Origin: Areca catechu
Taxonomy: Eukaryota; Streptophyta; Magnoliopsida; Arecales; Arecaceae
Reading direction: 5' to 3'
Assembly: GCA_021397845.1 (NCBI GenBank)
Contig: CM038052.1
Coordinates: forward strand, 169,438,182-169,502,181
Length of the DNA: 64,000 nt
Shown here: positions 45,853 through 58,141 of the stretch, in pieces
How positions within the stretch are numbered: the first letter of the stretch is position 1
Layout of the letters: the number at the start of each line of letters is the position of its first letter
The notes under the pieces: generated by a model
The model's database searches: none
What the model saw: only the letters and a program-made list of their open reading frames with translations
What the model was told of the DNA's origin: nothing
Made by a program: the position numbers and the translations under genes

Positions 45853-48800
45853 ATGGATAAAAACTAGATAAAAAACCAAAGAAATACCAACGAATATTTA
45901 AATGGAGTTCGTGATTTCATTAAATTCGGTATGGACACAAGTAGTTTGAATGGAAAGATTTCTTGTCCATGCTGACAATGTGTTAACAGTCACTATCTAG
46001 ATCCACAAATAGTAGAAGAACATTTGATATGGAATGGTTTTGCAAGAGGTTATACTCAGTGGATTTTTCATGGAGAACTTATATTGCCAGAATCAAGTAA
46101 TCAACCACCGTCTGATCCTGGATCCAGTAATATGCAAGAGAATCTAGTAGGAGATGATGATATATCGGGTTTGATCACAGATACTTTTTGACATGGTGTT
46201 CTAAACTTTGTAGGTTCAAGAGGTACACATAAAATAACGGAAATGTGTGAAAGTTCTACATTCATTGAACAAACATATATCGATGAGCAGATGCAACCAT
46301 CAACTTCTGAGTTAGCTCGGTATCATAATTTAATGAAAGAAGTAGATAAACAATTATATCCGGGCTGTTTAAAATTTTCTAAGATCTCTTTTCTTATACA
46401 TTTATTCATATAAAATATATGAATGGATGGTCGGGTAAGAGTTTTACTATGCTTCTGAGGTTATTAAAGGATGCATTTCCAGAAAGAAATGGTTTACCAT
46501 CCTCTTATTATGAAGCAAAGAAAGTTGTCAACAATCTGAATCTTGGATATCTAAAGATTCATAGTTGTCCGAAAGACTGCATATTATATCATGATGAAAA
46601 TGTTGATCGAGAGTCATGCAATGTTTATGGATCTTCATGATGGACAAGTCATGAAGGAGATGAGGTTGATGTAGTGAATGCAACAGATACAATGCGGTGT
46701 ACAAAGAAACCAGTGAAGTTATTGCATTACTTTCCACTTATTCCTCGGTTGAGAAGGCTATATTCATCATCAAAAACAGCTTCATTGATGAGATGGCATC
46801 ATAAAGGGCGTACGAAGGATGGAATGTTAAGACATCCAGCTGATTATTTAGCATGGAAAGCATTTAATGCTATGCATTCTGATTTTAACTCTGATATTCG
46901 TAATGTTCGGTTGGGTTTAGCTTCGGATGGCTTCAATCCTTTCCATACTCTAAATTCTACATACAGTACTTGGCTAGTTGTTCTGATACCATACAATTTA
47001 CCACCATGGTTGTGCATGAAACAATCCTCACTTATCTTATCAATGGTTATTCCAGGTGATAAGGATCCCGGAAATGATATTGATATTTTTCGACAACCTT
47101 TAATAGAGGAATTGAAACAGTTGTGGGAAGGTGTCGATGTAGTTGATGCTTCAAATGGTAAAATATTCAAACTACGGGCTGCTTTGTTATGGACTATTAA
47201 TGATTTTCCAGCATATGCCAATTTATCTGGCTGGAGTACAAAAGGATGGGTTGCATGTCCTTGTTATGCAGATTCGACACATTCAATTTGGTTAAATCAT
47301 GGAAGAAAATTCTGTTATATGGCGCATCATCGATGGTTAGAACCAAATCATCCGTTTCGTTTTCAGCAAGATTTATTTGATGGTACCATAGAAATGGGAT
47401 GTGTACCTATTTTACCTTCTAGAACTAATGTTCTTAGACAAATGGATTCCATCAGTTACACATATGGTAAATCTTCAAAGTCTAATAAAAAAAGAGGAAG
47501 GGATGATCAAGAAGGTTTGCCAGAAGAAATGACTACTGCTACTATGGATGCACAGGTATTTGAAGATCCTGATAATTTTTTTGAAAATAAAAATGAGGAA
47601 GATGTACAGATAGCATCTACAACTCAGCCCAATAAATATTTATGGAAGAAAAGAAGTATCTTTTTTGACTTACCTTATTGGAAACATAATCTGATTCGGC
47701 AAAATCTTGATGCCATGCACATAGAGAAGAATGTATAAGATAATCTGCTTGGAACATTGTTGAATCTTGATGGAAAGACCAAAGATAATATGAAAGCCCG
47801 AATGGATTTACAAGAATTGGGTATCCGATATGATCTTCATCCCAAAATGCTTGCTAATGATAGAATTTATTTGTCTCCTGCATCTTATACCATGTCTGCT
47901 CAAGAAAAAGATAATTTCTTGACAGTATTGAAAAATATTAAAGTACCTGATGGATATGCATCTAACATTTCAAGGTACGTGCATCTTAAAGACCGAACAA
48001 TTTTTAATCTGAAAAGTCATGATGGTCATATATTGATACAAGATATCTTTCCAATAGCTTCAAGATCATCGGTGTCTAAACAAGTTCTTACAATTATAAT
48101 CAGGTTATCATCATTCTTTAAGTCATTATGTTCAAAGGTTATTGATCTTGGAGAGCTTGATCGGTTGGAGTCGGAAATTGCAGTTATACTTTGTCAGATG
48201 GAAAAGATCTTTCCACCTGGATTTTTTACTATTATGGTACATCTACTCATTCACTTAGCTTCGGAAGTCAAGCTTGGTGGACCGGTACACTACAGATAGA
48301 TGTATCCCATTGAAAGGTATTATTGTTAATGTTTAATGTCTAGATAATTTTTAATAAAAGTAGCGTCATGATGATGTATAAATAAAATTTTTAAATGTTG
48401 TAGGTATCTTGGACGATTGAAAGATTATATACGAAATAGAGCCTATCCAAAGGGCTATATTGCGGAAGGATATATTGCTAAAGAATGTTTGATATTTTGT
48501 TCAAGATATTTTCAAGATGTAGATACTATATTAACAGACCTCAACGGCATAGTGATTTCGTAGCCAATGCAGAGTTGTATAAGTTCTTAACTGCAGGAAG
48601 ATTAATGGAAAAAGGTGAAAGTATTGTATTGGCCAATAAATCAATTACACAAGCACACCGTTATGTGTTACTTCATAGTGAAATAATATCTAACTATCGA
48701 AGGTTAGCATATTTAATGTATTTCAATAATTTTAAATATCATATATTATTTTTGAAACTATTTTAATAATTATATTTTTTATGCAGTGAATTTTTAATGT

Positions 48801-49573
48801 CTCAGCGATAAGCTAGTCATAGCACTCGACCTAATCCAAGGATTGAGCAGCAATGATTAGTCGAGTTATTTCCTACATGGCTTTCAAAATATGTTTGACA
48901 TATATTTAAAGAATATATGTATAGATTTTATATCGAATAACATGTTAACAATTTTTATGATTCTTTATGTATCAACAATGATGGAGAAGAATTGTTCAGA
49001 TGAATTAATAGCCTTGGCTCGAGGACCGAACAAAATTGTCATCAGATATAATGGTTTCATAATCAATAGATTTAAATTTCATACTAAAGATCATGAGAAA
49101 TTTAGAAAAACACAGAATAGCGGTGTTATGGTAGAAGCTGATGGAAAGACTTATTATGGTGCACTTAAAGATATATACGAGTTAGATTACTACAGAATTT
49201 TTAAAGTCATATTATTTAGATATGATTGGGTAGATATAAATTCATCAAGGGGTTTGAAAAAAGATGCAAATAGATTTACACTTGTAAACTTTACAAGGTT
49301 GATACATACTGGTGTCTTATTGAAGGATGATCAATTTATCTTTTCTTCTTAAGCTCATCAAGTATTTTTCGTACAAGAAGCAAAGGACAAAGATTGGGCT
49401 ATTGTTATTAAGACAAAACCTTGGGACTTATATGATATGGGAAGACAACTGGAAGATGATGAAGATGATGATACTTATATGCATTCCATGCTATTCAATT
49501 TTGTACTAGTTGATGACGTACATGTTACAATACCCTTAGTTAGGACAATAGTTGAAGAAAATGCTAATGATTG
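45853..49573 (+). pseudogene. TNP2: CACTA TNP2-like transposase
   Basis: Homologous to the plant CACTA transposase that cuts and moves the element. From ATG 45853 come the transposase-associated domain (NEYLNGVRDFIKFG, ISCPC, WNGFARGYTQW) and then WSGKSFTMLLRLLKDAFPE. The Transposase_21 core at 46674-47738 includes KDGMLRHPADYLAWK, LASDGFNPF, YNLPPWLCMKQSS and PGNDIDIF. The DUF4218 region follows (47757-48600) with YLGRLKDYIRNRAYPKG. A DUF4216-like end lies at 48980-49573. One intron (about 48317-48402) has GT-AG ends. Stops near 45865, 45973, 46189, 46638 and 47736, and at least two frameshifts (near 46408 and 48530), make it inactive. Several stops replace tryptophan or arginine codons. Confidence 0.9.
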
Positions 49574-49682
49574 ATTCTTATTGGCATTAAATTTTATAAT
49601 ATTTGTAATTTATAATAATTATTATGTTAAATTACTATTTATCTTCACTAATTTGTCTCTGATATAAATGATAGGTGATACG

Positions 49683-51951
49683 ATGCCTCGCGAGCGACGC
49701 TTTCTTGGGGTGCAGTTCCAGCACTCCCGGACAGAAGCCGGCAGTTCTTCTGGACAGCATGCTGAGGCTAGTACTTCGGAGGATGTTCATGTCGGTTCTT
49801 CCTCTCCTTCCACACAGCATAATACTGCAGCTCCATCATCCTCGGGGCATCATGATCCTCCCATCGATCCAGCAAATGATGAGATACATATTCAGGGTAA
49901 TTTATTCCAATATCCTTGGTAACTTTAAATTTGATTACACTTTTTATTATAGCTTACTTTTATCTATTTCTGTACAGATGGATTGGGGAGTGTTAGACGT
50001 AGGCGCGGGCCTACAGTAGTACGTGATGTTTGGCAGATGCCTGAGGGTGAGAGGATATTGATTGAGTGTAATGAGCTGGGGCAGCCAATTAAGAAAGCCG
50101 CCAGCTTATTGAGCTCTTTTCTGGGGACGGTTGCATGGAGGCATCAGCTTTGTCCACTTAGCTATGCTAAGTGGAATGATATGCTTCCGATGTATAAAGT
50201 AGAGATTCTTCGAGTTATACAGGTAAAAAATTTATATTAAATTATTTGTTATCTTGTATAGTTCAAATATTACTGTATGTTTTATATTATTATTAATTAT
50301 TTTGTTTTGTAGGGTAAGTTTGTACTTTCTCCATCCTCCCATGACTTTGTACTGAAATCTCTCAACCGAAAATGTAAAGAATATAAAGCCCAGTTGAAGA
50401 CGAAGTACAAGTTGCCGGGTATGATAGAGGAGCAGGTAGTTGGTACCTGTCCTCCTGATGTACCCCCTCATCAATGGGTGGAGTTGGTTCACTATTGGTT
50501 TTTTGACAGGGGACAGGTATCTTCTAATTTATTTGAAGCAAGTTTATTAAAGAATATGGTATATTATATATATATATACATTACTTTCTTGATATGAGTT
50601 CTCTTTTTGATTTTGCAGACATATTCTGATATTGGTAGAGCTGCACAAGCATCTCAGTCTGTTCCCCACACATCAGGATCGAAGAGTTACGCGCGAGTCA
50701 GGCAGGAGTTCGTAAGTTTCTTAAACTATTCTCTTAATTTTTGTGATATAGATTAAGTAGTTCTTGTTAAGTCCTTACAGGATATTTCAAAATTGGGTCC
50801 TAGTCTTGCAACAGATCACTTGATGACAACATCAAGTTACCTAAACACTAGGATTTAGAGGTGCTAGGATAAGTTATTTCTTATAACGGTACATTTATGT
50901 ATCGCGGTATATGTATATGTATCGCGATACATGTATATGTGATGCGAGACATATATATGTATCGCGGATAATGTATCGCGATACATATATATGTCGCGGA
51001 CGATGTATCGTGGACGATGTATCATGATACATATATGTATCACGGATGATGTATCACGATACATATATTATCGCGGACGATGTATCGTGATACATATATG
51101 TATCGCGGATGATGTATCGCGATACATATATATCTTGATACTTAAATAATTATTAAAATAGTTTGAGTTATTTGCTTAAAATTATAATATTTCTTGTAGG
51201 CCAATAAGCATGGGAGGGAACTCGGTCAGGTGGAGTTTTATCGGATGACTCATACTCATCGTGACGGCACTTTTGTCAAAGATGAGTCGAGGGATATATA
51301 TGTAAGTTATTAACATTTAATTCATCTAACGATTTAAATTGTAATTTGTTAATCTTTAAGACCCTACTTATTTGTCTAAATTAATACAGGAAAGAGCTAC
51401 AGCTCTTATTACTGAGCATGTTGATGATTCTACAGCATCTACGCAGAGTAGTCACATCGAGACCGAGGTATTTACAGAGTTGATGGGCCTGGAGTACTAC
51501 GATCGAGTGAGGGGATATGGAGTTGGAGTCACCCCCACTCAGTTATCTGCGGTCAGTACATATACACGTCAGGTTGTAGATAGTACTCAGGATGCACGTG
51601 TTCGCAGACTCGAGGAGGAGATAGAGGATATGCGACGGAGCCGTGCTGAGAAGATTCGACAGAGCCATGCCGAGGTAGAGGAGATACGACAGAGAGCTGA
51701 TGCCAATAGAGCAGCAATGGATAGCATGAGACAGCACATTGAGCGGCTTACATCTGTCATACAGATGTTTGCTCCACATCAGGTACATATATATGATTTT
51801 AAATATATATTTTTATGTTAAATCAATAATTTATATAATGTATTGTCATTAATAGCTTCATAAATTAAAAATTTTAAATATTTTTTTATAGGCTTCTGGA
51901 GCATCAGATCCATATGGACCGAATGACGATCTACCTCTTGTAGATCATTGA
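49683..51951 (+). CDS. CACTA second gene, Transposase_24 (Ptta/En/Spm, TNPA-like), seven exons, intact
   Basis: Joining 49683-49896, 49978-50222, 50313-50516, 50619-50711, 51200-51301, 51390-51782 and 51892-51951 gives one open frame of 436 codons. Every intron begins GT and ends AG and all phases match. An upstream in-frame ATG at 49668 is possible. The first ~70 residues are Ser/His-rich and probably disordered. The middle (residues ~75-350) has RRRRGPTVVRDVW, SFLGTVAWRHQ, KTKYKLPGM, HWWVEL-type HQWVELVHYWF, and later TYSDIG and GRELGQVEFYRMTHT, the pattern of PF03004. Residues 354-414 form a charged coiled coil (RVRRLEEEIEDMRR). The C-terminus is short and acidic. Family members are thought to bind the element's subterminal repeats. 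It lies about 110 bp after the TNP2 remnant, in the same direction. Expression is not shown. Confidence 0.85.
50889..51135. repeat. Palindromic ATCGCGATACATATATG minisatellite in intron 4
   Basis: Units such as TATCGCGATACATATATGTA and ATCGCGGATGATG recur every ~30-35 bp. Most are self-complementary, so the stretch can fold on itself in many registers. It lies within the 488-nt fourth intron of the CACTA gene, far from the splice sites. Confidence 0.85.
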
Positions 51952-52194
51952 CCTCGACTTTTTTATTATTTCACTCTATGTATTTTCATGTATTTTTTAA
52001 TTTTGTTAAACATACATGTATAACAAACTAATATTAAATTGTAATGTATTATATTTTTTGATTTATATTTCGATTTATGTTTGGATGTATGATGAATGCC
52101 TGGAATGAAATTGAAATATGTCTTATTTATGTACAGGTTAAAAAAATTATATAAATTTCAAATTTTGAAATATTTATTTTTTTTTTTGAAAAAT

Positions 52195-52625
52195 GAAATT
52201 TTCGACACTTTAAAGCATCGGGGATATCTTTATTTCGTCATTTATTACTGACGCTTTAAAGCATCGAGAATAATTTATTCCCAATGCTTTTAAAAAGCAT
52301 CGGTAATTATCGTTATTATCGATGTTTTAAAACGTCGATAATTACGTTTTTAACGATGCTTTAAAATATCAGAAAAAATATATTGCTGATGCTTTTTAAA
52401 AGCGTCAGAAATACTTTTATTACTGACGCTTTAAAGCGTGGGCAATAACGGTAATTACCGATACTTTAAAACATCGAAAAAATGCCCGACGCTATAGCAA
52501 CGCTTTTGCAAAGCGTCGGGAAAAACCCTCTCCACTCTTCGCTTTGCAACATTTTTGCAAGCGTCGAAGATATTTTTACTGACGCTTTAAAGCATCAGTA
52601 CAGGTCAATTTAAGCATCGGGATAG
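52195..52625. repeat. Right subterminal repeats of the CACTA element
   Basis: GACGCTTTAAAGC(G/A)TC and related words (GATGCTTTTAAAAGC, AAAGCATCGGGAAT) occur about a dozen times in both orientations, often as local hairpins. Such arrays are the usual binding targets of the element's second protein. Confidence 0.85.
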
Positions 52626-52642
52626 ATCCTGTTTACTGTAGT

Positions 52643-52910
52643 CCCGGCACCTTCCGTGGTCGGACCCGGCACCTCGGGCGTGCCCGCCTCGGCTCCCACG
52701 ATGGCACGACCGGAGAGCAATACGATGGCAGATTTGATAACGGAGGAGCGGCATCCGGTGGCACTAGCACTGGTCCCATCATGGGAATGTGCCTCATCCC
52801 CGGTCGGGTCGCCGCCATCTATGCCGGTCGGTCAATGCCCCACTGTCCCTCGCCCACCATGCAAGAGTTGTCCACGTAGCCGCCACTGGACGCCTTCCAG
52901 GTGTCCTTCA
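52643..52910. other. GC-rich sequence between CACTA right end and LTR B copy 2
   Basis: The first ~50 bp resemble the module near 40017-40070 (CCGGCACCTTCCGTGG). The remainder is unassigned. Confidence 0.5.
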
Positions 52911-54501
52911 TAGATTGCACTACGGACTAAGGTGGACAGATAGCAGTAAGGGACATGACCGAGGCACTATGTGAGTGTGGGTGGGGGATGGGATGCATCA
53001 AGGAAATGAATGAGTGGAAGGTCCTCCCAACGACCACGTCATCCGCCGCACGGATACCTCCACTTGGAGGAACCCCTCCGGCTCCATCCGGTTCCCTCTT
53101 TGGGATGGCTTTAACCCGGCCAAGCACGACCTCGTCCTCTTCACCCAGATGAGTTACGGCTCCCATCATCTGCATGCAGCACCTAGAGTCCTCGTCCATC
53201 ACCACCGAACACAAGGATTAGATGGCACCTCCCTGGCTCAGTAGAGCTCCCGATCGAGATCAAGCCCTCATTTTTCATGCCTCTCATACTGGAGGGCTCC
53301 CTCGAGGTCAAGCCCTAGTCGAGGTCAGGCCCTCGTTCTTCGCACCCCTCGTATCGGAACGGCTCCTCCAAGGTCGAGCCCTGGTCGAGATTAGGCCCTC
53401 GTTCTTCACACCCCTCGTGCTATAGTAGCTCCCTCGAGATCGAGCCCTGGTCGAGGTCAGGCTCTCATTCTTCGTGCCCCTCATACCGGAGCGGCTCCTC
53501 TAAGGTCGAGCCTTGGTCGAGGTTAGGCCCTCGTTCTTTGTGCCCCTCATGCCAAAGCAGCTCCCCCGAGGTCGAGCCCTGACCAAGGTTAAGCCCTTAT
53601 TCTTCGCGCCTGCGGGAGAAGTCCCCTTCCACACTCAAGGCCGATCCCATGATCAAAGTCAACCTCTTCCCCTGGCGATCAAGCGACGATGCCGGTAAGT
53701 GGTGCCATTGCCCTCACCCTAGCATACCTGGGGAGGCTGGCATGCCTGACGGGCGACAGCATGCCGCCTTGAAAGTATGGAAAAATGGCTCCCCTCTAGA
53801 GCATGTCGACTGTACCCCTGCAAAGTGGAGTCTCGCCAAGGCGTGCCGGTCTACGATGGAGCACCTCACCAGAGCCACTGAACTCCCAATTCATTGCTGG
53901 TGCCACCTGGAAAAGGGAGCTCTGCTACCTACCATTTGCATCATCCAGAAGTGGAAGGTCTAGTCAGAGAATTCAGACCTTATAGCACCTGCGCCCGGAC
54001 TGGTGCTCTGCCAAGTCTTCCCACCTTAGATGGTGGGACAGGCTAATGAGGAGCAGCGTCCTGTCAGGGCATTATGGTCAACAGCACACCTACCTGCCAC
54101 GAAGGGGACATGGACCCCTCCATGCTCTACAAGCTCAATGGGTAACAAGCCCCCTACGACCTCGGAGGGGAGGGGGAAGCAGAGCAGGCTTACATCCCAC
54201 TGGTGTAGGAGCACCCAAAAGAGACAGAACTCCGTATCTCACTCGAGGTGCAACCCATTTATAAGAAAATCAAAAGGGGCCTCTGGTAGAAAGTAAATGG
54301 GAAGCGAGAAGGAGCAGGCTACTTAGCGAAGCACAAGGCATATAAGGAGCCTCTGAAAACTCTTAGAAACCTCCGAGGGTGGAGACCTCTTCGGGATCCA
54401 CCGACGAAAATATGTTCCTCTAGATTGCCCTCTGACTTGATCTTTAGAGTGCTCCCGCCGGGATCCCCGGCCCGGGTCTCCTTTCTTTTGCAGATCTGGG
54501 C
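52911..54501 (+). repeat. LTR of gypsy family B, copy 2, truncated
   Basis: Colinear with 33797-35430: the same start, the 66-bp repeats (about 53240-53620), a TATA-like TATAAGAA near 54259 and the U5 block (54427-54492). It stops after TTTTGCAGATCTGGGC, where copy 1 continues for about 80 more bases. A copia LTR begins at 54502. Confidence 0.8.
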
Positions 54502-55272
54502 TGTTGCTCAAAGATGGAGCCCAAGAGAGGGGTGAATTGGGTATTAAAAAAAATTAAGCAATTATGTGCACTTCTTAGTGAGGTTGTGTAACTAAGTGAT
54601 AGTGCTCAATGAATTATGCTGCAGAAGCAATAAATGTAATTCAAGGTAACAAAGAGCAAATAGAGAAGGAAGTAAGCAACCACAAACAATAAGATGTATA
54701 GTGGTTCGGTGCACCCTAGCACCTATATCCACTTTCCAAGCTTTTTCTTAAGAATTTTTACTATAATCTATCCAAGATTATAGCCGACTTGTTTTCCAAG
54801 GCTCACAAGTCAAAACCTATGTTGGTTTTATCACCTAGGCTCACCAACAACCTTTACAACTTATTTTATCCAAGCTCACAAGTCAAACCCAGGTTGGTTT
54901 TATCTCTTAGGCTCACCAACAAATCTCTTTGGTTTTCCAAGGCTTACCAAAAAACCTTTAACACTAGTTTCAAAACCTTTGAAACTAGCAACAACAAAAG
55001 AAATCAAGTATACAATAAATGAGCACAAGAAATAGCTCCTAAAATGAGCAGAAATTAAAGTTGATGTAGCTCTTCTTGAATATTTGAGTTATCTTCTTCT
55101 TGGAATCTTTGAATGCACACTTATGGCCAAACACTTGAATGCTCAACAACTCAAAAATGGAAGGCTTTTTATCAAAGGAATCTCTTAAAAGCTCTATTTT
55201 TGTCTTTTCAAATGATTGGAATTTGTCTTATATGAATCATCACTTTCTTGTTGACTTGAAGAGGTTTGGTTA
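54502..55272. mobile_element. Truncated copia LTR of a second family
   Basis: Begins TGTTGCTCAAAGATGGAGCC and continues AGAGAGGGGTGAATTGGGTAT, similar to the start of the copia LTR at 3689, and then GTGGTTCGGTGCA. No partner LTR, coding region or duplication was found. The right edge, near 55272, is an estimate. Confidence 0.6.
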
Positions 55273-56400
55273 GTGTTGCCGCCCGGATCGCCGTGGCCCA
55301 TAGATGCTGGTGGCATCGAGGGTCGCGCGTCTACCTACTCGGGATGCCTCCGGTGTCTCGGGACCTACAAGAAACAACGTCAGTGACCCGGGCCGGGAAT
55401 TCCGGCGGGGGCGCTCTGATGGTCAAGTTAGTAACGATCCATGGGAACAGATCCTCCTAGTCAAGCCCCTCAGAATGAGCTCCACACTAGGAGGAGTAAG
55501 TGTAATGTGTATGGAAAAAATGAGAGTGAGCTGGGAGAGAGGATGGCCGAGGTGGTCGTATCCTCCTATTTCGCCTCTCTCCCTTGTTTCTTTGCTTGCT
55601 TACTTTTGGCTTACTCTAGCTGGGTTTTTTTACTTTGGCTTGCCTCGGGATCTCCCTGTGTTGTCAAACGTGTGCGACGAGGTATCGTGCCGTAGACGGG
55701 ACGCCTCTCCTGTTAGATAGCTAGGGAAGCTTCTATACGCTCTGACATTCCTTCTGCTTGCCCCTCTCCTGAAAGCCTGGCAGGTCCTCGGTTGGCGGGT
55801 CGCCATCCTCGGGACTTGCACTCTCTGGTCGGGTCTTTTTCCTGATGGTACGGCAGGTTGGTGGAGGGCATGGCGCCTTGATGTGAGTTTCCTTTCTTTC
55901 TAGTATGAGTGATGGCCGTGGGCATTAAGGCGGCATGGTGGGCACTGATGTATGATCCTCGGGAGGTTCGCTGTTGTCCTTAGAGAGGAGGTGCTGCTCC
56001 CTTGGTGGTTGGTGCCTCTGCCTAAGCTGGGGACCAAGCTGGAAAGGTGGGGCCTGCTTCCGAGGGGCTCATCTCGAGGTGGCTCGGCTAGGCGGAGGAG
56101 GGCTGAGCTTGACTCCAGACCAGCGGAACTCGGCTTCGGACGAGCTCAACTTGACGGAGGTGGGTGGGGTGCCGCCCAGTCCAAGGGATCTGACCTCGGA
56201 GGGGTTCTTCATGGCGGAGGAGACTTGAGCTCGACTCCTGACCGCGGGGTCCGACCTTAAGGGGTCCGTCTTGGATGGGGACTTGTACTCGGCTCTGGCC
56301 TAGGCATCCCGACCCGGCAGGAACCGACCTGGCGGAGGACGGAGCTCAGCTTCGGTGGGCGATCCCGTTGCTTAGTGGGAGCTTAGCCCGGCGAAGGGGC
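55273..56400. other. Unassigned GC-rich sequence
   Basis: Contains irregular repeats of GGCGGAG, TCCGACC and GAGCTCGACTCC. It may be part of another LTR, as it begins TGCCGCCCGG, but I cannot delimit it. It is the target of element D, whose left duplication GGGGC is 56396-56400. Confidence 0.45.
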
Positions 56401-58126
56401 TGGTGTGGGCACCAGGATTCGACAGAGGCTCCGCAACCCTCTGTGGATCTCAGATTAGGGTTCCACTTCTTTGTGTCTTGTAATAAGGCTCCAAGCCTCA
56501 AAATTGTACTTATCTTTTGCTTTGAATTGAGTCTGTACCTTGACCAATTAGGTCAAATTGAGTCCTGTACTAAGTCGAGTCGCAAATCAAGTCCAGTTTG
56601 AGTCTCTTAGAAGTATGGGTCCATTGCAAGTGTGGGTCCTAAAATTTAGTCTCCTTGGAAGCAAGTAAGGAAAGAAGCCAAGTCAACTCAGGGCCCACTT
56701 ATGCATCCTACATGGCACCATAACATCTCGTCATGTGAGCATCACACTTGGCATGCAAGGATGCCCAATGGGGAGGACCACTTCACTTGGTTCAAGCCTT
56801 TGTCCCTTCCCCCCATCAAGCTTATTTCGATGTAAGGGTGGTCGGCCAAGGAAGAATTCAATGGAAGATAATGGAGGGAATCCAAATCCCTTACTTCAAG
56901 CTCTCCAATCAAGCCTTCTTCCCAATTTGCTTCAACCTCTTTGAAAGGGAAAGACAAGAGCCTTGGACGCCTCCACCTAACACTCCCCTTGTCAAGCCTT
57001 GTACCAAAGAAAGAACACCAACAAAGGAAGGAGGAAGAACACATGCCTTGCTCCAAGCCCCTCTTCATGCCTTCTTTCAAAACCAAGAAGATTCTTACCA
57101 AGTTCAAGGCGCCAAGAACCTCACTCCAAGCCATGCATCATGCCATGCCCATTCCAAGCTACCTTTGGTCAGCCAAAGAGAGGAGAAAGTCAATGCTTTT
57201 GGCGCCCACCCAAGAAAATTTGTAATTTTGTTTCATTTGAAATTCGAATGGGCCTTGGGTGCCTATTTAAAGGACCCAATCCCTCCATTGTAAGGGAATT
57301 GAATGATTGAATGAAAAAAGAGTTTGAGTTTGTTTATCCTCCAACCATTGTCTCCTAGACTAGGTTGAGTGAAGTTGCCTTCATCCCCAGGGACGTCGAG
57401 TGGTGTGAGGCCACCTGTCCGTCGCCCCAGGGCGTCGCGAATCCTTCGTCCTCCTGGACGTCGCGTGGTGTGAGGCCACAATCCTTCGTCCTCCAGGACG
57501 TCGCGGGGTGTGAGGCCCCAAGTTATCTTTATCTTCGACTTCAGAATCCAGCCGGACACCAGGCTCGAAGCCCCTTCTCAACCCCATCTCAGTTCCTTTC
57601 TGTGCATCTCCCCATTTCGCTGATCCTTATTCTATTTGCCTATAGGTCCTCCCTGGCATCTCGGGCACCGGAGACAGTCAGCTTTGCCATCGCGACCTTT
57701 CCGATCGAAAGCCAGTGCTTCACAGGTTCGACTACTCGGGCATCCAGGCTGCATCCACCGAGTTGAGCGATCTCTGCATCGGGTGCTTCAGACGTGTGAG
57801 GTTTGCTCTCTCTATCTCCTAAGTAGGTATTGTATTTCGAGCTAATCCTACCGGGTTTATTAATCCCGGGGTCCTAATATTGTTCTCACTGTTTAAGGCT
57901 TTGAACTGCTAGTGTAAGCTTCCGTTACTCATCTTTCTTATTTCTTGCCTTTGCTTGTGATCGGGAATCAAAACCCTAAGAAAAACATCTAAAACTCATC
58001 AACTATAAAATTCCTTTGCATCATAAGCATCTATACTAGCATCTCTAGCCCTATTTCCCTTCTTCATTAGTGGTATCCGAGCCCTACTCCACATCATTAT
58101 TGGTATCAGAGCCCTATTCCACATCA
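56401..58126 (+). repeat. 5' LTR of element D
   Basis: 1726 bp. It includes three ~48-bp repeats with GGACGTCG and GTGTGAGGCC (about 57385-57520). Its 3' end is lengthened by small duplications of TGGTATCAGAGCCC and CTATTCCACATCAT, so the primer-site sequence appears three times. The open frames of up to 181 codons are also in the 3' LTR and are not supported as genes. Confidence 0.9.
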
Positions 58127-58129
58127 TTT

Positions 58130-58141
58130 TGGTATCAGAGC
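58130..58141 (+). promoter_or_regulatory. Primer binding site of element D (tRNA-iMet type)
   Basis: TGGTATCAGAGC, three bases after the LTR end. Near-copies at about 58073 and 58100 lie in the duplicated LTR tail. Confidence 0.85.

Larger units (their letters stand above)
39257..52641 (+). mobile_element. CACTA (En/Spm) DNA transposon with nested solo LTR
   Basis: The left end is CACTACAAGAAAACACAG at 39257, the classic plant CACTA terminus. Inside are a TNP2-type transposase gene and a Transposase_24-type gene in the same direction. Next to the right end are many short palindromic subterminal repeats. The right terminus is uncertain: TGTTTACTGTAGT ending near 52641 resembles the inverted complement of the left end but lacks a clean final G, and I find no matching 3-bp duplication. 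A solo LTR at 42259-44906 is inserted in it. Confidence 0.78.

Noticed and set aside
56742..57310. 181-codon frame and overlapping ORFs
   Set aside because: The same frames recur in the 3' LTR of element D at 61084-61652. They belong to the LTR and several overlap, with no known domain.
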